10,019 nucleotides of DNA from Clostridium sp. CAG:921 (GCA_000433135.1 HF991988.1:1-10019), one strand, 5' to 3'; positions 1 to 8,465 are shown, counted from the first letter of the stretch. The notes: generated from the sequence alone by a model not told the origin. Made by a program: numbers and translations.

Positions 1-75
1 GTATGGTACATTATATTTGCCTTTATATTATTATATTTAATTGGAAAAATAGTTTCAAAATTAAAAGGCAAATAA
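1..75 (+). CDS. C-terminal end of a membrane protein (partial)
   Basis: The first frame of the plus strand is open from the window edge for 24 codons and ends at TAA (73-75). The peptide has a hydrophobic run rich in Ile, Leu, Phe and Tyr (about residues 4-18) followed by a short basic tail ending KLKGK. That is what the last transmembrane helix and cytoplasmic tail of a membrane protein look like. Its stop codon sits exactly at the base of the hairpin at 74-104, which would serve as its terminator, and it converges on the minus-strand operon. Only the tail is visible, so no family can be named. A short AT-rich open frame could be chance, but the clean stop-then-terminator arrangement supports a real gene. 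Confidence 0.5.
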   Translation, partial: VWYIIFAFILLYLIGKIVSKLKGK

Positions 76-104
76 AAAAAGGGGGGAAAATCTCCCCCTT
101 TTTT
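74..104. terminator. Bidirectional Rho-independent terminator
   Basis: A-tract (75-80) plus G-tract (81-85) pair with C-tract (94-98) plus T-tract (99-104) in an 11-bp perfect stem, with a loop of about 8 nt. The hairpin is flanked by A residues on the left and T residues on the right, so RNA from either strand ends the stem in a U-run. It lies between the TAA of the plus-strand membrane protein (73-75) and the TAA of the minus-strand S1 gene (106-108). It therefore terminates both converging units and marks the 3' end of the minus-strand operon. Confidence 0.9.
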
Positions 105-105
105 A

Positions 106-981
106 TTACCCAATTATAACAAGTTTTATTTTCTTCTTTTCTGGAATAATTCTTCTAATACTTACCAATACTTTCTGACCATACTCTACTCCATTTACAT
201 GTTCTGCAAGTCCAACAAGATTTGGCTTTATCTCAACAAATACTCCTGTTTTAATTCTTCCACGTATTATTCCATTTACAATGTCACCTTCATGTAGATT
301 TTTTATATTATCTTCAAAGCTACCAAGCAATTCCTTATAAGAAAGTTCTATTCTTCCGGTATCTCTGTCATACTTTTTAACAACAACTTCAATCCTTTGA
401 CCAATTCTAAACATATCACCAGCATTTTGAAGTATAACATCTGTCATATCTTGTAGTTTTAATATTCCAGTAACTCCACCACCTACATCTACAAAAGCTG
501 CATAATCAGATAAAGACACTACAATTCCTTTTAGTTTCATTCCTACTTGAAGATGCATATACATCCATCTTCTAACCTTTAGTTCAAGCTTTTTCTTTGA
601 GACGATTACTTCTATAGAACCATCTTTTTCATTTTTATAAATATCTTTTATACATACTTGCAATCTTTTTCCTTTTTTGTTTACAATATGTTTCTTATCA
701 ACTAAGCCATCTTCTCCTACTATACTAGAAGCTTCTTCTCTTGGAACAATTGCTTTAATATTATTACCAATAACACCAATCATATTAAAGCTGTCATCTA
801 CTTCTTTTACATACATATCAACAACTTGTTCATCTTTTTTTATTTGTTCTAATCTCTTTAATGATAAAACTAAACTTTGCCTTCTTTTTTTATCTCCATT
901 TTTTTGTAGCTTAGGTTCGACTTCCTTTTTTTCAGCTTCTATTTTTTTCTCTTCAATACTTTCATTTTTTAAATTTTCCAT
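106..981 (-). CDS. S1 RNA-binding domain protein, three repeats
   Basis: A 291-residue protein likely to bind RNA in the cytoplasm. After a highly charged Lys/Glu-rich N-terminus (about 1-50) come three S1-like OB-fold repeats: a degenerate one (about 52-129), a clear one (about 146-216, with GMKLKGIVVSLSDYAAFVDV and a DRDTGRIELSYK ending), and a C-terminal one (about 230-290, EGDIVNGIIRGRIKTGVFVE). There is no signal peptide or membrane segment. The ATG is preceded by GGAGAG (988-993) with a 6-nt spacer. It is the last gene of the minus-strand operon, and its stop abuts the terminator. Ribosomal protein S1 and its paralogues share these repeats. This protein is shorter than typical S1 and sits among cell-envelope genes, so it is more likely a specialised relative than the housekeeping S1. 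Its target RNA is unknown; regulation of operon mRNA or translation is only a guess. Confidence 0.85.
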   Translation of the reverse strand: MENLKNESIEEKKIEAEKKEVEPKLQKNGDKKRRQSLVLSLKRLEQIKKDEQVVDMYVKEVDDSFNMIGVIGNNIKAIVPREEASSIVGEDGLVDKKHIVNKKGKRLQVCIKDIYKNEKDGSIEVIVSKKKLELKVRRWMYMHLQVGMKLKGIVVSLSDYAAFVDVGGGVTGILKLQDMTDVILQNAGDMFRIGQRIEVVVKKYDRDTGRIELSYKELLGSFEDNIKNLHEGDIVNGIIRGRIKTGVFVEIKPNLVGLAEHVNGVEYGQKVLVSIRRIIPEKKKIKLVIIG

Positions 982-1008
982 TATTATCTCTCCAAAATAT
1001 AACAGGCA

Positions 1009-1040
1009 TTTATAGGAAAGTAATAATTCTTTCCTATAAA
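1009..1040. repeat. Perfect 12-bp inverted repeat in intergenic gap
   Basis: Positions 1009-1020 (TTTATAGGAAAG) and 1029-1040 (CTTTCCTATAAA) are exact reverse complements around an 8-nt AT spacer. The element fills the middle of the 66-bp gap between the stop of the giant hydrolase (1048) and the start of the S1 gene (981). In minus-strand RNA it would fold into a stable hairpin just after the hydrolase stop. No U-run follows it, so a normal terminator is unlikely. A processing or stabilising hairpin, a partial attenuator, or a palindromic operator are all possible. Confidence 0.6.
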
Positions 1041-1047
1041 TAATCCA

Positions 1048-4000
1048 TTAAGATTTTATTTTTTTCTTTCCTTCTTTAAAGTTTAATAATATTACTCGAT
1101 AAATCTTTGCACCTACTATCTCATTTCTTGAAAATTCTCTTGCCTTATCGCGTAAATTTAGTTGAGTTTCCACACTTCTTCCAGTATTTCCACCTAGCAT
1201 TAATGAATATGTACTAGAATTAATTATGTTTATTCCTCCATTTTGTCCAACACCAATAGCTGCCACAATATGGCCTTCTTGTGAAAATGGTGGTCCATTA
1301 ACATTTACAAGTGCACAAGTATAATTGCCACTATTTAGGCCATCATACAATATATCAAATGCACTATTTCCACCAACATCATATGCCTGATATGATAAAT
1401 CATTTCCAAGACAATTTGCCAGTCCTTCAATCATCTTTCTAGAATCCGTACCAACAGAAACCGCGCCAACCGCTTCGGCAAATCTAGCTACTTCTAGTGG
1501 TGACATTATTCCATCGTTATTTGTATCATAACCAGGTATTACAACATGCCAACCAGAAAGAAGTATTGCAAGTGCCGTAGGTCCACATCCATTTTTAAGC
1601 ATATTACCACTACCATAAGGAATAGTATCACTATAATCGTTTTGCGAATATAGTGGAAATCCCTTCCATGACTTTCCTTGGTACATCCAACTCCTATAGT
1701 ATTTGCTATCATCGTCAGTTGTACTATAATCTTCATAATATTCATCACTAGTCCAAGATTTATCTCCTCTACCATAACTAGTAGTTTTTTCACTAGCAAA
1801 CTTATAGCCTGATGGAAGAGTTGTTATTGTACTTGGTAAAATTGAACCATAGGCTGGATCTGTGTTATAAAAATTCAATGGATCAACTCTCTCATCAAAT
1901 TTATAAGTTCCACAACCATCAATATCATGATATATTGTAAAATCTAAGTGAGTTCCTGTACTGTTACCAGTAGAACCCATAACTCCTATTTTTTGCCCTT
2001 TAGTTACAGTGTCTCCAACTTTAACATTAACAGATGATAAGTGAGAATATCTTGTATAATATCCATCACCATGATCAATAACTATACTATTACCATATCC
2101 TCCACCATCATTTGCATTTCCAACTTTGTATTTTCCTTCAGCAAAGACAACAGTTCCTGCTTTTGCAGCAATTATATTGTTGGCTCCAGAACCTTTTCCT
2201 ATATCGATTGCACCATGACCACCACCATATGCAGTAGTAGGAGGAAATATACAATTTATTACTCTAGATCCTTCATTGTCTGTTAAATCAACTGGCCATC
2301 CAAATCCATTACCATCATCATAAGACGGACTTTGTATATCTTCAACATCAAAATCATCAACATCAAATCCTAATGATGCAAAATATGCAAATGGCAAAGT
2401 ATTTATTTGATATTTTTCATATATTTTATCTTTAAACTTTCTAATAATTCTTTTTATTTCACTGTAATAATTATTTCTTAATCTAGCTGTAGAATATCCC
2501 ATATAACTAGATACATTTTCATCTTCTCTTAAATACTTAGAATATATATTTGGATTAGCATTTATAAAATCAATCAAATTTAATTCTTGCTTTTTCTCCA
2601 AACTTAAGTACGTGTTATAATCATTCTTGCTTTTCTTTAATCCCTCTTCAAATGCGGTGGAAGCAACATCATTAGTAGTACCAGGATTTACACTAAATTG
2701 ACCTGTAGCTAGCCATTGTATACATTCGCTCTTTTCTTGTACATATCTACTCGCTTCACGAGGATGTTTTGCACTTAAGCCATTATATACAACTTCAATC
2801 AGTTCTGAATCAGTCATTCCTTTTTGATATCCACCTAAACTAAATACCTCTCCAACAGATTTTACATACGCTCCTACTCTTATAGAAGCAGTAAACATCA
2901 TAGCTTTTATAGCATCCTTCTTATCATCCAAATTTTCACCAGTAAGAGTTTTAAATAAACTTGCAACTTGAGGATATATATACTCAGCAGCATATTTATC
3001 CTGCATTATTTCAAACGTTTCAGGATCTTTATCATACGGTATAGTCCAAGCCGATCTGAAATTTCCTATAACAGAAGATATAGTATTCTTATCATATTTT
3101 ATATAGTCCTTCCATGCACTAAAGGTATTTGGATCATTTTTATATGCATATTTTATATAATCTGTAAGACATCCTGCAGTTGCATGATACTGATATTTTC
3201 CAAATGCTAATCTTCCATCTCCACCTATTATAGCAGGATTATTAGATGCTTCATGAAGTGCTGTAAGTTTTCCTACATTTTTCATAAAATCAGCTGACGT
3301 ATCCGTAGTAGAGATTTGTGTATTTTTATTACCAGAAGATGTAGTATTTTGCTTAACAGATACTTTTTCCTTAGTTGACTCTACATCTACTCCAGCAGCA
3401 TCACAATACGCCTTTAATTTAGATTGAATATTAGTCAACCACGAAGCTTCACTACAAAATGCTACTAAATTTGCAACATTATATTTTTGATTATTTATAT
3501 ATTTATATTTTACATAATGTGCAAAATCGAAGACACAATATTTAGGATCTGTATATTTTATCCAATTATGTCCACTATAAGGATAATGCCCAGCAAAACC
3601 TTCAGTCAAACTCTCACTGTCTTTAAATGCTCCATACATACTATTTGCCTGTTCCATACTTAGCCAGTCCCAAGTATCATACTCTCCTACCAACCTATCA
3701 GATGCATCTTCGCCTACATTTGATTCTATTTCACTAACCGCCATTACTAAAAGTGCATTAACATTATACTTTTCCTGAGCTTCTAAAAGTGCATCAGCAA
3801 TATATTTTAAATGATTTAATTTATTTTCATTGCTTATACCATTTGTGCTCTTAGGTGTATTCTTTATTGTTTCAAGTGTTGGAGCATCATAATTATCAAG
3901 GTTCATCTTATTACCATTACTAGAATTTGCTTTAACGAATATATCTATAAGTTCTTTTCTATCAGTTATCTTTGGTAAATTTCCTTCTTCATATCTTACG

Positions 4001-6702
4001 TCATACTCACCCTCAACAGTACTATTAGAGTCATCATTATTTCTTGATGATTTTCTAGAAGTATTAAACCTAATCAAATCCTTTATAGTATAATAGCTAT
4101 GATAACTATTATCACCATCATAAGAGAGAGTATCATACCATGTTCTTGAAACATAATACTTTGTTCCTGACTCTTTATAGTAAAAGCCATTTCTTCTCAT
4201 TTTGTATACAGTAGTTTTTATTCCATCTTTAACACTAGTACTAGCAGATACTACAGAAGAATCATACTCTGATTTTATTCTTTCAATATCATAACCTGGT
4301 AAATTTTCTGTTGCCATTTCTTTTTTCTTATCTTCATTTTTCCATCTTTCAAATTCGACTCCAGATTTACTTCCAGACATTTCATTTTTACGATTATTTG
4401 CATCCGAATCACTATATTTATTGTAATTCCACTTATAATAAAATTTAAGGTCAAATGTTTCTGCCTTAGATATATAGTATTTTGTGTCTATTTTTTTCTC
4501 TCTGGACACTTCTGTTTCAAGCATAGGGTCTTCCACACCAGAATCATTCATTCTAGTATTTACTTGTGCAACTTTACCATCTTCAACCTCATAAGAACCT
4601 TTTGAGATTTTTACCACTTTTTCACTTATTTTATCATTATCTCCGTATACAAACCTATCTAAGTCATCTTCTTTTTCAGAAATGGTTACTTCATACTCTG
4701 TATGATATGCATATCTGTCATATACTTCATATTCTGTATTTAAAGTAAATGTTTCTACATCGTATCTATTTACTATTATTTCATGATATGCTTTTTGTAT
4801 TACAGTGTATGGGAAGTACACATCACGAGTCGTCGTACCAGATATTGCATCTGAAGACCTATCCTTTTGAAGAGATTTATCATCATTTTCAACATCTTTT
4901 TTATTTAATGCGGTTGAAGCAACAGAAAGTGGAATATACCAAGTTTGTAAAAATGGTTCAACTAATTTTACAAATGTTTCAAGTTTAGTATTATTACCAT
5001 CAGATGGATATCTTAGTCCAAGAGATTTATTTGCCTTCATTGGAGACTCTACTCCATCCCTCTCATGTCCATATTGCATCCAACTAATCTTGTTAAAATT
5101 ATACTTTTCAGTCAATAGTATATGTTTATATAAAGGTAATTCTTCATTTACATCTACAAGCCTTTTTGTCTTTTTTTTGCCTGTACCATCAGTAAGCCCA
5201 TCTTCACCGAAAATTTGATAAGCTATCTTTTTTAGTTTATCACCGCACCACATGGCATAAGCAGCCCCCTCTTCTTCAGATATTGGAGCAGAATCAGCAT
5301 GTGTACATGGTGACGTTAAATATCCCGTATCTACTATATAGCCTTTACCATTTAATATAGTAGTTTTATATGTTCCATTATTAAAAGAAGTATTGTGAAG
5401 GAACGGAGAACCACCACCTGGTAATGTATAAATAGGTGCCCATACAGAATATAATGAATATGGATTATTTACATTATCAGGATCAAAATCATCAAAATAC
5501 TCTTGATAAACATTAGCATAATTTATCATATATTGGTACTTTGTTCCGCCTTCTTTATATCTACTTATAGAATTAATATATCCATTCACAGCTGCAGAAA
5601 CACTGGCAAACCCAGTAGCATTAGAATATGCACCAGCACCTGCATCAGAAGCTGCAATTCCCCAATAATTTTTCTTTCCTCTTGCTATCTCTGAAGTTGC
5701 ATATCCAGACTCCTGTACAGCTTGTACAACACAAAGTACAGGATTTATGTCAGCATCAACACATTGATCGTATATTGCTTCGGCATTAGGTACAAAAACT
5801 TCTGCCCATCCTGTTTTTTCATCTGCTCCACCTGGTGAATAATTCTGAATCGAACTAACAAAATCTTCTTTTGATATATAGCAATCACCATCCAAATAAA
5901 TAGGTAAATTAAGACTTTTATAATCAAAATCTTCATCACTTACAGAGTTATTTGGTTTACTACTTGTTGTATTATCTTTTTTAGTAGATCCACTGCTTGA
6001 ACCACTATTTGAAGAAGACGTTTGGCCAGTCAACGATCCGCCTTCAACAAAAGTATTAGACAAACTAGAAATTTTTGAAAGAGCAGATTCTCTTATTCTA
6101 GCTACAGCCACAAAACCTGGTTGATAATTTTCTATTGATTCTTGCTTTAATTCAGAATTTTTTATATGAATTATTTCGTTGTCACCAACATAAATTGCTA
6201 CATGATTCATTGACTCTGTAGAAAACAATATATCACCTGGTTGAAGTTTTTTCTTTTCATCATCAGATAAATTCTTCGTAGATGAAATTTTACCAACAGC
6301 AAAGCTTAAATAAGTAGATCTCACATTTGTAAATTTTTTTCCACTATTAAACACAAAATTAGAATACGTTTTGCTATCTCCAAGCCCCAGCGCATTATGA
6401 TATGCAAAACTTACTAAACTTAGCTGATCCATAGCAAATTTATTTTCAAATTTTTTCCCATTTTTACTTATACCACTTGCATACTTTTTTCCTTGATACA
6501 TAGTATACCTATACTTAGAATTACTAGTTATTACTGTATAGTTAGCATATTGTTCATAGAAACTTTTTAAATAATCAGATACAGCTTTTCCAGCATCTTT
6601 TACAGTAATATTAGTCACCGCTTGTACACTTTGTAAAGAGTTAAAGCAGATATAAAGCAATACAACAAATAATACAACAATCTTCATTTTTTTTAGATTC
6701 AT
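1048..6702 (-). CDS. Giant multi-module exported peptidoglycan hydrolase
   Basis: About 1884 residues, exported or anchored through an N-terminal hydrophobic segment (about 6-28). Modules in order (ATG numbering): NlpC/P60-like (34-206), with His167 and His179 present but Gln93 at the usual Cys; a Ser/Thr linker (214-254); glucosaminidase-like (294-404), with likely catalytic Glu331 in QESGYATSEIA and a following NYWGI; an unassigned Tyr/Lys/Asp-rich region (509-899); a second lysozyme-like domain (904-1099), with candidate Glu993; a third (1135-1339), with candidate Glu1151; an M23/LytM-like domain (1465-1614), with His1496, Asp1500, His1554, His1585 and Asp1587 where His is usual; and a C39-like peptidase (1687-1844), with Gln1687, Cys1706 in NGCGPTALAILL, His1811 and Asn1828. 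Known VirB1-like conjugative hydrolases of Gram-positives usually carry two such domains. It probably opens the wall for an envelope complex. A free-standing lysin or tail-type enzyme remains possible. Confidence 0.85.
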   Translation of the reverse strand: MNLKKMKIVVLFVVLLYICFNSLQSVQAVTNITVKDAGKAVSDYLKSFYEQYANYTVITSNSKYRYTMYQGKKYASGISKNGKKFENKFAMDQLSLVSFAYHNALGLGDSKTYSNFVFNSGKKFTNVRSTYLSFAVGKISSTKNLSDDEKKKLQPGDILFSTESMNHVAIYVGDNEIIHIKNSELKQESIENYQPGFVAVARIRESALSKISSLSNTFVEGGSLTGQTSSSNSGSSSGSTKKDNTTSSKPNNSVSDEDFDYKSLNLPIYLDGDCYISKEDFVSSIQNYSPGGADEKTGWAEVFVPNAEAIYDQCVDADINPVLCVVQAVQESGYATSEIARGKKNYWGIAASDAGAGAYSNATGFASVSAAVNGYINSISRYKEGGTKYQYMINYANVYQEYFDDFDPDNVNNPYSLYSVWAPIYTLPGGGSPFLHNTSFNNGTYKTTILNGKGYIVDTGYLTSPCTHADSAPISEEEGAAYAMWCGDKLKKIAYQIFGEDGLTDGTGKKKTKRLVDVNEELPLYKHILLTEKYNFNKISWMQYGHERDGVESPMKANKSLGLRYPSDGNNTKLETFVKLVEPFLQTWYIPLSVASTALNKKDVENDDKSLQKDRSSDAISGTTTRDVYFPYTVIQKAYHEIIVNRYDVETFTLNTEYEVYDRYAYHTEYEVTISEKEDDLDRFVYGDNDKISEKVVKISKGSYEVEDGKVAQVNTRMNDSGVEDPMLETEVSREKKIDTKYYISKAETFDLKFYYKWNYNKYSDSDANNRKNEMSGSKSGVEFERWKNEDKKKEMATENLPGYDIERIKSEYDSSVVSASTSVKDGIKTTVYKMRRNGFYYKESGTKYYVSRTWYDTLSYDGDNSYHSYYTIKDLIRFNTSRKSSRNNDDSNSTVEGEYDVRYEEGNLPKITDRKELIDIFVKANSSNGNKMNLDNYDAPTLETIKNTPKSTNGISNENKLNHLKYIADALLEAQEKYNVNALLVMAVSEIESNVGEDASDRLVGEYDTWDWLSMEQANSMYGAFKDSESLTEGFAGHYPYSGHNWIKYTDPKYCVFDFAHYVKYKYINNQKYNVANLVAFCSEASWLTNIQSKLKAYCDAAGVDVESTKEKVSVKQNTTSSGNKNTQISTTDTSADFMKNVGKLTALHEASNNPAIIGGDGRLAFGKYQYHATAGCLTDYIKYAYKNDPNTFSAWKDYIKYDKNTISSVIGNFRSAWTIPYDKDPETFEIMQDKYAAEYIYPQVASLFKTLTGENLDDKKDAIKAMMFTASIRVGAYVKSVGEVFSLGGYQKGMTDSELIEVVYNGLSAKHPREASRYVQEKSECIQWLATGQFSVNPGTTNDVASTAFEEGLKKSKNDYNTYLSLEKKQELNLIDFINANPNIYSKYLREDENVSSYMGYSTARLRNNYYSEIKRIIRKFKDKIYEKYQINTLPFAYFASLGFDVDDFDVEDIQSPSYDDGNGFGWPVDLTDNEGSRVINCIFPPTTAYGGGHGAIDIGKGSGANNIIAAKAGTVVFAEGKYKVGNANDGGGYGNSIVIDHGDGYYTRYSHLSSVNVKVGDTVTKGQKIGVMGSTGNSTGTHLDFTIYHDIDGCGTYKFDERVDPLNFYNTDPAYGSILPSTITTLPSGYKFASEKTTSYGRGDKSWTSDEYYEDYSTTDDDSKYYRSWMYQGKSWKGFPLYSQNDYSDTIPYGSGNMLKNGCGPTALAILLSGWHVVIPGYDTNNDGIMSPLEVARFAEAVGAVSVGTDSRKMIEGLANCLGNDLSYQAYDVGGNSAFDILYDGLNSGNYTCALVNVNGPPFSQEGHIVAAIGVGQNGGINIINSSTYSLMLGGNTGRSVETQLNLRDKAREFSRNEIVGAKIYRVILLNFKEGKKKIKS

Positions 6703-6710
6703 ATATTTTG

Positions 6711-6718
6711 CTCCTTTC
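6711..6718 (-). promoter_or_regulatory. Ribosome binding site that decides the giant gene's start
   Basis: The minus strand reads GAAAGGAG here, 8 nt before the ATG at 6702-6700. The longest open frame would begin at a GTG (6720-6718), but that GTG overlaps this Shine-Dalgarno and has no good one of its own. The ATG start also places the basic residues and hydrophobic segment directly at the N-terminus, as expected for an export signal. The start is therefore set at 6702. Confidence 0.8.
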
Positions 6719-6725
6719 ACACACG

Positions 6726-8246
6726 CTAATCTAAATTTATAACAATCTCTTTACCATCATACTTTAACGTTCCACTATCGTAGTTTTCAATTTCATAGTC
6801 ACCAGATCCTACAGATAGTTCTTTTTTTTCGCCATTTTTTACATTATACAAATACATTCCAACATTCTTCACAGAATATACAAAATAATAGTCTGATATT
6901 ATCAAATATGAAGACACATCATTGCTTATAAACCTATCAGGATAAGCATTATCTTTAACTATAACATTCATTCCATTTATCTGTTCTGTACCCGTTAGGT
7001 AATCATAAGCTGTAATAAATGATAATTCAAAAAATCCATTTGAATTATCAGTATTTGGTTCAAACATGTATTTTTGAATTCTTTCCTGTTCAGCTAAATA
7101 CAGTGAATTTTCATTTACAATATGAACATATGGTATATTAGAAGCTGTACCATCGTTTACAATATCTAAAAGCCTTTTTCCATCTTTTAAATACCCTTCA
7201 TAATTATTATATATATATATTCCATCATCTTTATCAATTCCATACGTAAGTTCAACTCCCATAAGTGAGTCTAAACATTCACAACCATTCACTAAATATT
7301 CATACTTATCTACTATTGGACCATCATATGGAGCCTCCCTAAACAAGCCAACCAGAGTTTTAAAATTGTCACCTTGATATTCTATTAAATCTGAAATTTT
7401 CGTATTATCTTTGTAATTTATGTATGGATAAACTGAAATTTCGCTATCCGTAAAGAAAACATACATACTCTCAAATGCATATCCTATAAGTCCGTCATCT
7501 TTTTCACCAAAATCAGGATCACCGCATTTTTTAATAACATCATCTAAGCTTGTCCCAACAGAAATATCATTTACCACCTTCGAGTTATACTTATTTGTAA
7601 ATACAATATTAAAAACAGTTTTAGAAATGATTCTTATTTTAATTCCACTATCAAAATATATATCATATCCATCAACAGATGAAGTTTTATCTCCAAACTT
7701 TATACTGCTACTATCAAAAGTAGTTTTTACTAACGTAGAAAGAATGCTAGAATTTACCTTAACCTCTCTTCTTTTAATTTCGACTATTTCTTTTAAAGCA
7801 TTATCTGATTCTATTTTTCCAAAATAGTCAATATCACCATTTAATACAAAACTAGCAATTTCTGATTTTTCTGCATCACACTTTACCTCTATAGTTATAT
7901 TATTTTTTTCATCAATTAATCTAAAATTTTTATAATTTAGTTGACTAGCTATACCATACACAGCTTCTTTGTAATATTGTTCATTTGAATTTCCATTTTC
8001 ATCCACAGGTAAGTATTTAAATTTCAAATATATATCTCTATCAAAGCCACTTGCCTTAGATTTAGAATTTTTGATATACGGTGCCTCTAAATAATCCATA
8101 ACCTCACTAATAGATGAAAATGTACCATCATTTTTACTATTTTTATCTTGAAATCCAAGAGCAATTAAAAGCCATATAAGGATTATTATACTTATAACTA
8201 ACAAAATGCTTAAAATCTTAACTCTATTTTTTATAATAAATTCCAC
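6726..8246 (-). CDS. Membrane-anchored protein, BamE-like segment and beta-rich C-terminus
   Basis: A 506-residue protein of unrecognised family. A basic N-terminus is followed by one transmembrane helix (about 11-31), so most of the chain should lie outside the membrane. Residues about 226-275 (SVGTSLDDVIKKCGDPDFG, then paired strands) resemble the SmpA/BamE-like or DUF4309-like pattern, in which 'G.s.ddV...lG.Pd' is followed by beta strands. The C-terminal 100 residues contain strand-turn-strand text such as YYFVYSVKNVGMYLYNVKNG, reminiscent of beta-propeller blades. A CEC pair occurs near 322-324. It starts with GTG, backed by GGAGG (8253-8257) at a 6-nt spacing. It begins about 15 bp after the true end of the frameshifted NlpC/P60 gene and ends 23 bp before the giant hydrolase, so it is almost certainly co-transcribed. 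A structural or assembly role at the cell surface is inferred from topology and context only. Confidence 0.8.
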   Translation of the reverse strand: MEFIIKNRVKILSILLVISIIILIWLLIALGFQDKNSKNDGTFSSISEVMDYLEAPYIKNSKSKASGFDRDIYLKFKYLPVDENGNSNEQYYKEAVYGIASQLNYKNFRLIDEKNNITIEVKCDAEKSEIASFVLNGDIDYFGKIESDNALKEIVEIKRREVKVNSSILSTLVKTTFDSSSIKFGDKTSSVDGYDIYFDSGIKIRIISKTVFNIVFTNKYNSKVVNDISVGTSLDDVIKKCGDPDFGEKDDGLIGYAFESMYVFFTDSEISVYPYINYKDNTKISDLIEYQGDNFKTLVGLFREAPYDGPIVDKYEYLVNGCECLDSLMGVELTYGIDKDDGIYIYNNYEGYLKDGKRLLDIVNDGTASNIPYVHIVNENSLYLAEQERIQKYMFEPNTDNSNGFFELSFITAYDYLTGTEQINGMNVIVKDNAYPDRFISNDVSSYLIISDYYFVYSVKNVGMYLYNVKNGEKKELSVGSGDYEIENYDSGTLKYDGKEIVINLD

Positions 8247-8252
8247 TTTATA

Positions 8253-8257
8253 CCTCC
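8253..8257 (-). promoter_or_regulatory. Shine-Dalgarno supporting a GTG start
   Basis: Minus-strand GGAGG, 6 nt before the GTG (8246-8244) of the 506-residue gene. A strong consensus site at ideal spacing justifies this non-ATG start. It lies in the 15-bp gap after the restored stop (TAA, 8264-8262) of the upstream NlpC/P60 gene. Confidence 0.8.
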
Positions 8258-8261
8258 GAAT

Positions 8262-8465
8262 TTACCAGCCTGGGAATCTCCTGCAAAAGCTAAAACAATT
8301 GTCTCTAACTCCACCACCTACTGCATCAATTACAACATTTCCAGCTTGACTGGTAGCAGTCGGTTCAATACCAATCCCAACAAAATTTGTACATTCAGCT
8401 ATCAAAGCTCTGCCGTCTGTACACCATCCAAGAAAAATGACAACATGCTCACCAGATCCGTGATT
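8262..8465 (-). pseudogene. Out-of-frame C-terminal part of the NlpC/P60 protein
   Basis: Immediately after the break near 8466, another frame of the minus strand continues the same domain for 67 codons to TAA (8264-8262). It begins NHGSGEHVVIFLGW, which supplies the His normally found after the GD.MF motif of NlpC/P60 enzymes, and continues with ALIAECTNF, which supplies the third polar residue (Glu). It ends CFSFCRRFPGW. Dropping one base, for example C at 8466, fuses it in register to the upstream part and gives a 455-residue protein with Cys345, His395 and Glu412. It has no start codon or Shine-Dalgarno of its own, so it is the detached tail of the gene at 8449-9630. The cause may be a sequencing or assembly indel, or a true mutation. 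Confidence 0.85.

Noticed and set aside
677..1015. Plus-strand open frame of 112 codons
   Set aside because: It is the antisense shadow of the Lys/Glu-rich start of the S1 gene, which gives Phe/Ser/Leu-rich text. It has no supporting ribosome binding site or family likeness.
6703..6720. Upstream GTG start adding six residues to the giant protein
   Set aside because: These bases contain the Shine-Dalgarno (6711-6718) for the ATG at 6702, and the GTG has no good ribosome binding site of its own.
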